This document shows, piece by piece, positions 57,259 to 64,000 of a stretch of 64,000 nt of DNA. The stretch comes from an uncultured Candidatus Poseidoniales archaeon (lineage in GTDB: Archaea > Thermoplasmatota > Poseidoniia > Poseidoniales > Thalassarchaeaceae). The stretch spans positions 1 through 64,000 of the forward strand of contig CAJJBW010000005.1 in the NCBI GenBank assembly GCA_905182515.1, in the 5' to 3' direction. Under the pieces are notes generated by a model. That model was not told where the DNA came from. It saw nothing but the letters and a program-made list of their open reading frames with translations, and searched no databases. A program made the translations under genes and the position numbers. How positions within the stretch are numbered: position 1 is the stretch's first letter; each line of letters begins with the position of its first letter.

Positions 57259-58086
57259 TCAGAAAATAATCCAATAAGGATCTATTATAACCCCTTCTGA
57301 AACTGCCCATACAAATAAATCACCTAGAAAAACCATTGCAAGACTAGTCCAAAACCAAAAAGCATGATTAACATTAATATTAGTTATTTTGATATGTATT
57401 GCACCCATTATTCCAGACAAACCACCTCTCCATTGATTCATACTTCCTCCGAATAAATGCCTAAAAGCATGGCATGAGCCAACATACATGAACAAGAGTC
57501 CAGACTCTGTTGCTAAGACTAATGTGCCGACAGAAAATCCAAAACCACTATCTAATGTGCCGACAGAAAATCCAAAACCTCTATCTGCTCCGTCAAAATG
57601 CATTGTTTGATAGACGTCAAAAACTTTCATTGAGAGTATTATTATTGCTAGGTACAGCATATATCGATGGATATTATTAAGGACGAATAATCCTGTTTCT
57701 CCTTTGTACCCAATGCGATAGTTTATTTCCGGCTTTGATACTACACAAGCAGTTGGATTTTGAAAGAATACTCTATGGTATACCCGGCGCATGTAATAAC
57801 AAGTTCCTCTAAACCCAAAGGGTATCCATAGTACTAATAATGCCGAATTCATCCAACTAGGAGTTTGCAGGTGAAATAAATGTATTACATCTGGGGAAAA
57901 AATTGGGGAAGTAACTCGATGATTATCATATTGAATATCTCCATCCCACAAAATCACTCGTAATGCGGTATAAGAAACAGCTACGATCAATGCGAATGCC
58001 ATCCAAAATGGTTGCATCCACCATTTATCAATCCGATCTGTAATTCCAAATCCTCTTTCAATTGGAAGTTTTACCGAATCTGCCAC
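57259..58086 (-). CDS. sdhC: Succinate dehydrogenase membrane subunit (single, SdhC-like)
   Basis: Membrane anchor and quinone-binding subunit, 275 residues, about five helices. TCYYMRRVYHRVFF resembles the CYYYRKAYYRSF motif of single-subunit SdhC proteins in several bacteria. Histidines in HLFHLQ, NNIHRYM and HAFRHLF could ligate heme. No sdhD was found. A short in-frame duplication lies near residue 170. GTG start at 58086 after AGGAAG. Confidence 0.85.
   Translation of the reverse strand: MADSVKLPIERGFGITDRIDKWWMQPFWMAFALIVAVSYTALRVILWDGDIQYDNHRVTSPIFSPDVIHLFHLQTPSWMNSALLVLWIPFGFRGTCYYMRRVYHRVFFQNPTACVVSKPEINYRIGYKGETGLFVLNNIHRYMLYLAIIILSMKVFDVYQTMHFDGADRGFGFSVGTLDSGFGFSVGTLVLATESGLLFMYVGSCHAFRHLFGGSMNQWRGGLSGIMGAIHIKITNINVNHAFWFWTSLAMVFLGDLFVWAVSEGVIIDPYWIIF
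57521..57586 (-). repeat. Tandem 33-bp duplication inside sdhC
   Basis: Two adjacent 33-base copies (57521-57553 and 57554-57586) differ at one base (57547 versus 57580). They encode GFGFSVGTLxS-type units of 11 residues in tandem, in frame. Confidence 0.93.
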
Positions 58087-58182
58087 TACACAAACTTCCT
58101 AACGAGATATGCGAATAGTGAAGAGGCAATAAGTGATTGCTTTTTGTAAAATTATACAAATGATATAATTAATTTAAAAAAA

Positions 58183-58190
58183 TTTATAAC
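58183..58190 (+). promoter_or_regulatory. Probable TATA box for the small zinc-ribbon gene
   Basis: TTTATAAC is centred about 27 bases before ATG 58214 in an A/T-rich stretch, with no ribosome binding site. It fits a leaderless archaeal transcript. Confidence 0.55.
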
Positions 58191-58213
58191 ATAATTAGTT
58201 TTAACCCTTCTTC

Positions 58214-58324
58214 ATGGACGAATTTAGCGATATTGAAATTTCAATTTGCACTAATTGTGGATACATGCTTGGTGCCTGGATGCCAACCACGCCATGTCCG
58301 GAATGCGGGACTCCTCTCCTTTAA
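58214..58324 (+). CDS. Small zinc-ribbon protein (36 residues)
   Basis: A short gene that a length filter would miss. The product has CTNCG and CPECG, 16 residues between the first cysteines of each pair, a classic zinc ribbon, and ends in TPLL. The four cysteines and the promoter argue that it is real. It overlaps the convergent aldehyde dehydrogenase stop by four bases. Function unknown; small zinc ribbons often bind RNA or other proteins. Confidence 0.65.
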   Translation: MDEFSDIEISICTNCGYMLGAWMPTTPCPECGTPLL

Positions 58325-59949
58325 GCCAAAGACGAATAATCTACATCTGCCGCTTCTATATCAATTTCTTCTACGTCCATTTGAGCGAGTTGTAATTTAC
58401 CCGATAGTTCGTCATTAACTGCATGCCAATAAGAATAGGATTCAATTACCCATATGCCCGATTCTCTAGTTCCGTTGCCACTCCCTTTTACTCCTCCAAA
58501 GGGGAGATGTGCTTCAGCACCTGTTGTTGAATTGTTTATTCCAGTCATCCCAGCTTTAATTCCTGTCTTGAATCTATATGCTTCTAACCTATCATTTGTA
58601 TATATGGCACTTGAAAGTCCATAGGGGGATGCATTTGCCAAGTACAATGCATGTTCAAAATCCGTTGCCTTCACTAAAGTTATGGCTGGTCCAAATATTT
58701 CTTCATGGAAGCATGCCATGTCTTCTGTTACATTATCATAAACATGAGGCCACATATATACGCCTTCTTCGGGTATTCCTAGAAAATTATCTGGTTTATT
58801 TTCAGACGTTATTCTGCCTTTGCCCCATAATTTTATTGCCCCACTGGAATCACACATTTCTAATGTCTTCAAGAAATCAGTTGCATATCTTTCAGAAAGC
58901 ATAGGGCCATATAATACTCCATCATTTCTCATGGAATCTCCGATAGTAGTAGACCTAACTTTATCCATTAATTTTTCAACAAATTCATCATATATTTCTT
59001 CATGGATTATTAAATTTCCAAGACTAGTACATCGTTGCCCAGCTGTTCCAAAACCAGCCCAATAGGCCCCTTCTACGGCATTTTCAATATTTGCACTAGG
59101 CATTATTACTAGTGGATTTTTACCACCTAATTCTAAACTGGCAGATACTAGATTCCTTCCGCAAACTTCTCCAATCATTTTCCCTACTGAGGTACTGCCG
59201 GTGAAGCTGATTTTATTCAAAAGTCCTTCATCAACTGCATCAACAAGGTATTGACCAGCTCCACTGCCTTTTCCATGTACCAAATTAATAACTCCATTTG
59301 GCAATCCTGATTCATGCATAATTCTAGTTAGCATAAATGAAAGAAGTGGCGCATCCTGCGGAGATTTCCAAACACAGGTATTTCCACACATTATAGCAGG
59401 TATCATCTTCCAAAAAGGAACTGCTGCGGGAAAATTACATGCATTAATTATTCCACAAACACCCAATGGCCTCCTGTAAGTAAATAATTCTTTATCTGGT
59501 AGCTCTGAATTAACTGTTTGCCCATATAATCGACGCCCTTCTGATTGAAAGAACAGACACGTGTCAATTGCCTCTTGTACAGATCCTGCACTTTCTTTCA
59601 ATGTCTTCCCTATCTCTCTTGTTTCTACTCGTACGATATCATCCTTATATTGCATCAATAACCTGCCCATATTGCCAATTATTTGACCTCTAGTTGGGGC
59701 AGGTGTTGTCGACCAAGTCGAAAAAGCATTTCTTGCGGCTTTAATCGCATCATGGACATCTTCTTTGGTGGAAAGAGGGAATTCTCCTAGACAATCTTTT
59801 AGCCTTGCAGGATTATGACTCTCAAACAATTTGCCATCACTAGATAATTTTAATTCACCATTAATAATATTGTAGCCTTTGACTTTAACATTGTCATCTG
59901 GATTGTCACTTTCTATAATTTCAAAACCTGTCTCTAAAACATGAGTCAT
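58321..59949 (-). CDS. NAD(P)-dependent aldehyde dehydrogenase
   Basis: A 542-residue ALDH-superfamily enzyme. The cofactor motif FTGSTSVGK, the catalytic glutamate in LELGGKNP and the nucleophile in GQRCTS are present, with FGPAITLV and PFGGVKGSG towards the end. A 20-residue tail with alternating acids follows. The substrate is not obvious; the sequence has features of the ALDH7/semialdehyde group. It stands alone on its strand. Confidence 0.9.
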   Translation of the reverse strand: MTHVLETGFEIIESDNPDDNVKVKGYNIINGELKLSSDGKLFESHNPARLKDCLGEFPLSTKEDVHDAIKAARNAFSTWSTTPAPTRGQIIGNMGRLLMQYKDDIVRVETREIGKTLKESAGSVQEAIDTCLFFQSEGRRLYGQTVNSELPDKELFTYRRPLGVCGIINACNFPAAVPFWKMIPAIMCGNTCVWKSPQDAPLLSFMLTRIMHESGLPNGVINLVHGKGSGAGQYLVDAVDEGLLNKISFTGSTSVGKMIGEVCGRNLVSASLELGGKNPLVIMPSANIENAVEGAYWAGFGTAGQRCTSLGNLIIHEEIYDEFVEKLMDKVRSTTIGDSMRNDGVLYGPMLSERYATDFLKTLEMCDSSGAIKLWGKGRITSENKPDNFLGIPEEGVYMWPHVYDNVTEDMACFHEEIFGPAITLVKATDFEHALYLANASPYGLSSAIYTNDRLEAYRFKTGIKAGMTGINNSTTGAEAHLPFGGVKGSGNGTRESGIWVIESYSYWHAVNDELSGKLQLAQMDVEEIDIEAADVDYSSLA

Positions 59950-60085
59950 GTACCTGCGATGGACCCGGCTTTCATAATCCTGCTGAGTATTAATATTTTC
60001 AATAGTAATAAAATTAAAAGACAGTTTTTAGTTAGTAGGTTTAATTACCCCAAAGTTTCAGAACCCATTGTTAGGGGCGATTCGA

Positions 60086-62320
60086 GTGGCAGCAGATACA
60101 ACAGATACAACAGATTCTCTCACTTTGAGGGTCGCAAAAGCAATTCCGAGTGATGTAGGGCATGGGCGCGCCAGAGTTCCCTTCGATAATGATTTAAATC
60201 TTAAGCCCGGAGATATTGTAAAAATCTCAGGAGATCAAGATACAGCTGCTATTGTTTGGAGATGTAGGCCCGAAGATGCTAATTTAGGAGTCATTAGGAT
60301 AGACGGAATAATAAGGAAAAATGCCGGAGTAAGCCTTGGCGACAGAGTCACTATTTCCAAGGTAGAGACACAACCTTGCACTAGATTGGTATTGAGTCCA
60401 GTAATGGCCAAACAACAAAAAGTTAGATTCGGCCCTGGCATAGAAGGCTTTGCCCGTAGAGGACTTAACAAAAGGCCAGTCGTGGCAGGAGATAGAATAT
60501 TCATACCTGGAATGACGTTATTTGCTGAAGCTCTACCATTTGCGATAGTACAAACTAGTCCAAAAGGAATTGTGCAGGTCCTCCCGGATACGGAGATTAT
60601 AATCAAAGAAGAACCAGTGGGCCAAGAAGAACAAGAAATTGTACATTCAATTTCATATGAAGATATAGGAGGGATAGGGCAACAATTACAAAATATCAGG
60701 GAGATGGTTGAACTACCTCTGAAACACCCTATATTGTTCCGAAGATTAGGCATAGACCCTCCGCGTGGCGTTCTACTTCATGGGCCACCTGGTACAGGCA
60801 AGACTCTGATAGCAAAAGCAGTAGCATCTGAAACAAATGCCCATTTCCAATCAATAAATGGCCCAGAAATAATTTCTAAATACTATGGTGAAAGTGAAAA
60901 ACAACTAAGAGAAATTTTCGATGAAGCAGCAGCCAACTCTCCTGCTATAATCTTCATAGATGAGTTAGATAGTATTGCCCCAAAAAGGGAAGATGTAAGT
61001 GGTGAAGTTGAGCGTAGAGTTGTAGCTCAATTGCTGACACTTCTTGATGGTATGCAAGGAAGGGACAACGTCGTAGTCATAGGAGCTACTAATCGAAGAG
61101 ACGCTATAGATCCTGCTTTACGCCGCCCAGGTAGATTTGATAGAGAATTAGAGATTGGAGTCCCAGATAAAAATGGAAGGGCAGAAATAATTGGTATTCA
61201 CACCAGAGATATGCCGATTAGTGATGATTTTAACTTAGAATGGATTTTAGAAAATACTTATGGATTCGTAGGGGCAGATATTTCTGCTTTAGTTCGTGAA
61301 TCTGCAATGAAGGCTCTCCGAAGGTATTTACCTGAAATGAATCTAGATGAGGATGAAATACCTCCTGAAGTGATAGAAAAAATGGAGGTAAAAATGGAGG
61401 ACTTCCATTTAGCAATAAAAGACATAGAACCAAGTGCACTTAGGGAAGTATATATCGAAGTGCCTCAAGTAAGTTGGGATCAGGTTGGAGGACTAGAGGA
61501 AGTCAAAGAAAGACTCAAAGAAAGTATAGAATGGCCTCTTAACAGGCCAGAATCATTCGAACATTTTGGAATTAAGCCTCCTAGGGGGATAATACTGTTT
61601 GGTGCACCAGGTACGGGAAAAACTTTGATTGCGAAAGCAATAGCAAATGAAGCAAAGGCCAATTTCATCACAATTAAAGGTCCAGAATTAATATCTAAGT
61701 GGGTCGGAGAATCTGAAAAAGCAGTAAGAGAAGTATTTAAGAAGGCAAAACAAGCTAGCCCTTCAATTATCTTTTTAGATGAATTTGAAAGTATTGCTGG
61801 TATAAGGAGAAATAATTCTGGCGATGGATCCGATTCAATGAACAGGGTCGTAAATCAGTTACTTAGTAGTATGGATGGAGTGGAGTCAATGGAAGGAGTA
61901 ATTGTTGTTGCAGCAACTAATAGGCCAGAAATGATTGATCCAGCATTACTTCGTTCGGGCCGATTTGAACGTGTTTTGCACATACCCCCTCCCGATAAGA
62001 AATCCATTAAAGAAATTCTCAGAATACATACTGCAGAGATGCCGTTAGGTAAATTCAATCTAGATGATATTTCATCCAAATTAGAAAATTATACCGGGGC
62101 GGATGTTGAAGCAATATGTAGGGAAGCAGCATTAATTGCTATGCGCGCAGATAAGAAAACCGTTTCAAAGAAATTCTTTGAACAGGCAGTTGATAGAGTT
62201 AGGCCAACTATTACTCCTGAAATGATGGAATATTATGGTCGCATGGAATCAACCCTAACTAGTGGATTAGAATCTGTCAAAAGGTCATCAAATAACTCAT
62301 CAGGGATGGAATCTGTCTGA
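60086..62320 (+). CDS. cdc48: CDC48/VCP-type AAA ATPase
   Basis: Hexameric unfoldase with an N-domain and two AAA modules, 744 residues. D1 has GPPGTGKT (residues 233-240) and FIDELDS. D2 has GAPGTGKT (506-513) and LDEFES. The start is probably GTG 60086 after AGGGGCGA; TTG 60068 is open in frame. The stop lies in TGAGGTC, the ribosome binding site of the PRC-barrel gene. It probably delivers substrates to the proteasome. Confidence 0.95.
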   Translation: MAADTTDTTDSLTLRVAKAIPSDVGHGRARVPFDNDLNLKPGDIVKISGDQDTAAIVWRCRPEDANLGVIRIDGIIRKNAGVSLGDRVTISKVETQPCTRLVLSPVMAKQQKVRFGPGIEGFARRGLNKRPVVAGDRIFIPGMTLFAEALPFAIVQTSPKGIVQVLPDTEIIIKEEPVGQEEQEIVHSISYEDIGGIGQQLQNIREMVELPLKHPILFRRLGIDPPRGVLLHGPPGTGKTLIAKAVASETNAHFQSINGPEIISKYYGESEKQLREIFDEAAANSPAIIFIDELDSIAPKREDVSGEVERRVVAQLLTLLDGMQGRDNVVVIGATNRRDAIDPALRRPGRFDRELEIGVPDKNGRAEIIGIHTRDMPISDDFNLEWILENTYGFVGADISALVRESAMKALRRYLPEMNLDEDEIPPEVIEKMEVKMEDFHLAIKDIEPSALREVYIEVPQVSWDQVGGLEEVKERLKESIEWPLNRPESFEHFGIKPPRGIILFGAPGTGKTLIAKAIANEAKANFITIKGPELISKWVGESEKAVREVFKKAKQASPSIIFLDEFESIAGIRRNNSGDGSDSMNRVVNQLLSSMDGVESMEGVIVVAATNRPEMIDPALLRSGRFERVLHIPPPDKKSIKEILRIHTAEMPLGKFNLDDISSKLENYTGADVEAICREAALIAMRADKKTVSKKFFEQAVDRVRPTITPEMMEYYGRMESTLTSGLESVKRSSNNSSGMESV

Positions 62321-62329
62321 GGTCTATGA

Positions 62330-62572
62330 ATGCCTACAACCTTCAGCCTAGAAATTTTACGTCGAGAAGTTGTAGATGTAGCTGGAGAGTTCTTGGGCAC
62401 TCTTGCAGATTTTAGTGTCGACATTACAACTGGAAATGTTGTTGCAATATTGGTGGCATTAGAGCCAGATTTAGATCCGAGTCTTATGCCGTGGCCAATA
62501 ATAGAGGGATTACTTTCAATACCTGTTGAAGAAGTAGATAAAATTGGAACTAAAGTTCAATTGAAGCGCTGA
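62330..62572 (+). CDS. PRC-barrel domain protein
   Basis: An 80-residue protein with the small-barrel pattern (LRREVVDVAGEFLGTLADFSVD, then VEEVDKIGTKVQLKR). It starts 9 bases after cdc48, with TGAGGTC from the cdc48 stop as ribosome binding site, so the pair is probably translated together. Function unknown. It resembles the PRC-barrel gene at 2752 in type only. Confidence 0.8.
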   Translation: MPTTFSLEILRREVVDVAGEFLGTLADFSVDITTGNVVAILVALEPDLDPSLMPWPIIEGLLSIPVEEVDKIGTKVQLKR

Positions 62573-62675
62573 CTTCGGATGTGCATCGATGATGCGCCTT
62601 GGTTCATGACTTCACAACGGTCTTAAGATGAACTTAATGCTCGATGATTGATATTAAGTATCGGTGGTCTTGTAT

Positions 62676-64000
62676 ATGGTTGATTGGAAACGTATTTCTC
62701 GAAGATTGACTTCGCAGAAATATCGTCGCAATGCACTGGTTTTTTCTTTTTGGGGTTTGTTATTCACATTGGTCTTATCTATTGCATTTTCTTATGTCGT
62801 CCCAGGTGAAACACAACAATCAGCATACGGTGATGATTGGAATGATCTAGGATCTTTTAGAGATGAACTAAATAATTTAGGAATACCTACAACCGCTTTA
62901 GTTTCTAGCCCATTACTGCTAAGTGAAGTCGAATATCCTGAAGAATCTATATTTATAATATCTGGAGTGGAGAGAGACACTATATCTCTACCAAGATTTA
63001 CAGGTGATGAAGATATTATTCAATTTTCTGAGGGTGATGGCTATACATCTTCAGAGATAGTGGCAATTGCAAACTTTGTTGAACAAGGTGGGACTGTATT
63101 GCTGATGGATGATTTCGGATATTCAAGTAACTTAGCAAGTAAATTCGGGTTGGAATACACTGGACACAGTTTGTATGATGGAGAAGCTTATGATAGAGAA
63201 TTAGGATATAATTTTGTATGGGTAAATACTACGTCAACATATAATTTTACATCAACCCCAGGGTCACAAAGTTCTGTCAATCCATGTATTCGTGACTTAG
63301 ATAATGATGGAACTATTGATTTATTGGACGCTGATCCTTCAAATCCAAATACTACAAACCAAGTAATAAACCTGAGAAATGTAGGATTGTGTGCACATAG
63401 ATTCGATAGCGAAACCGGAGAGTGGGATTTTTCCGAGCAGTATAATTTGTTAACGAACGGTCTTTCGGCCTTTGAAAAAACATCAGCATATAATCCCTCT
63501 GAGCACCGCTATGTAGTGGCAAAGACAACTTTAGATTCATGGTTAGATAATAATGATGATGGAAATTATACTATTGGAGGTTATGAGGCGCTTGGCCTTC
63601 AAGGGGACGAACAAGGGCCGTTTCCAGTTTATGTACGATATTGTGACAACATTCTTTGCAGATCTGCTAACTCTGGAAGAGTACATTTTGTTTCAGATGG
63701 TTCAATGTTAATCAATTCACTTTATGACCCTGAATTCAATGAATTTTATTCAGGTAAAATCCCGGCAAATGATAATCGAAAATGGGCCCTTGATATTATA
63801 GCTGAATCATTATTAATTGGAAATTCTGGGACTAATGTCAGCTCAAATTCCTTGGTTATTTTTGATGAGAGTCGGCATCAACAACAAACTATATTTGGTG
63901 ATACTTACAATTTAATCTACTACTTACTAATATATTTCACAAATGACTGGATGGCAATGGTAATATTATTTATGATTTTATTTATATCCCTAGAAGCAAT
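62676..64000 (+). CDS. DUF4350-like membrane protein, N-terminal part
   Basis: An open frame of 441 codons reaching the right edge. The N-terminus has an arginine-rich cytoplasmic start and a helix (ALVFSFWGLLFTLVLSIAFSYVV). A large outer domain contains GGTVLLMDDFG, as in glutamine amidotransferase-like DUF4350 domains. A DNDGTIDLLDADPSNP stretch looks calcium-binding. NSLVIFDESRH and a second helix (WMAMVILFMILFIS) lie at the cut end. No stop codon was seen. The gene's start has no clear ribosome binding site. Confidence 0.75.
   Translation, partial: MVDWKRISRRLTSQKYRRNALVFSFWGLLFTLVLSIAFSYVVPGETQQSAYGDDWNDLGSFRDELNNLGIPTTALVSSPLLLSEVEYPEESIFIISGVERDTISLPRFTGDEDIIQFSEGDGYTSSEIVAIANFVEQGGTVLLMDDFGYSSNLASKFGLEYTGHSLYDGEAYDRELGYNFVWVNTTSTYNFTSTPGSQSSVNPCIRDLDNDGTIDLLDADPSNPNTTNQVINLRNVGLCAHRFDSETGEWDFSEQYNLLTNGLSAFEKTSAYNPSEHRYVVAKTTLDSWLDNNDDGNYTIGGYEALGLQGDEQGPFPVYVRYCDNILCRSANSGRVHFVSDGSMLINSLYDPEFNEFYSGKIPANDNRKWALDIIAESLLIGNSGTNVSSNSLVIFDESRHQQQTIFGDTYNLIYYLLIYFTNDWMAMVILFMILFISLEA

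Noticed and set aside
60095-60115. Short ACAACAGAT repeat near the cdc48 start as a regulatory repeat
   Set aside because: It lies inside the coding frame as DTTDTTD and is too short to judge.
62573-62675. Possible C/D box RNA between the PRC-barrel gene and the last gene
   Set aside because: ATGATG motifs resemble C boxes, but no D box (CTGA) lies at the right spacing.

Overview
The window is most likely a low-GC chromosome segment from a planktonic euryarchaeon of the Marine Group II/III type (Poseidoniia, Thermoplasmatota). This is inferred from gene content and was not searched. Archaeal markers are ribosomal protein L15e, aIF1A-Rio1-Dim2/KH, a CDC48 ATPase, MC1 chromatin protein, Hjc resolvase, a presenilin-type protease and an intron-bearing tRNA-Tyr. 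Aerobic and bacterial-like traits are complex I (nuoA-N without E, F, G), succinate dehydrogenase with one membrane subunit, and leucine-degradation carboxylase genes. No rRNA, insertion sequence, prophage or CRISPR array was seen. Genes are densely packed, and many junctions overlap.

Layout: 0.0-1.35 kb holds a secreted protein (partial) and ftsZ on the minus strand. Then come tRNA-Tyr (about 1.6 kb), L15e, a PRC-barrel protein and an RNase Z-like hydrolase (2.1-4.0 kb). The stretch 4.1-18.65 kb encodes five exported or membrane-anchored proteins, three of them giant, including a subtilisin-like protease. The stretch 18.7-30.6 kb is the complex I operon in the order A-B-C-D-H-I-J-J-K-L-M-N. 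The stretch 30.7-34.2 kb holds aIF1A, Rio1, a KH protein and a DUF63 membrane protein. The stretch 34.2-38.8 kb is a methylcrotonyl-CoA carboxylase operon whose alpha subunit is cut into two reading frames. The stretch 38.8-54 kb mixes housekeeping genes (serS, folC, dCMP deaminase), proteases (presenilin-like, signal peptidase, site-2 protease) and nucleic-acid enzymes (Lhr-type helicase, Hjc, a RuvC/YqgF-like protein). The stretch 54-64 kb holds a RAM-domain protein, MC1, sdhCAB, a 36-residue zinc-ribbon protein, an aldehyde dehydrogenase, CDC48, a PRC-barrel protein and a truncated DUF4350-like membrane protein.

How the genes work together: sdhCAB and complex I both feed the quinone pool. 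The carboxylase and hydratase carry out mid steps of leucine breakdown, which would supply acyl-CoA carbon to that respiration. The exported protease and surface proteins, with signal peptidase and site-2 protease, fit a protein-degrading heterotroph. Translation initiation appears mixed. Many operon-internal genes use a strong GAGGTG-type ribosome binding site that often contains the upstream stop codon. Several first genes have a TATA box about 26 bases before the start codon, which suggests leaderless mRNAs.

The points most worth a second look are: large insertions in NuoI and NuoH of a complex I that has no NADH module here; an acidic aIF1A tail ending in DDDIDSFFG; the in-frame TGA dividing the biotin carboxylase alpha subunit; a YqgF/RuvC-like protein next to Hjc; and the 1463-residue surface protein with recurring short strand motifs.
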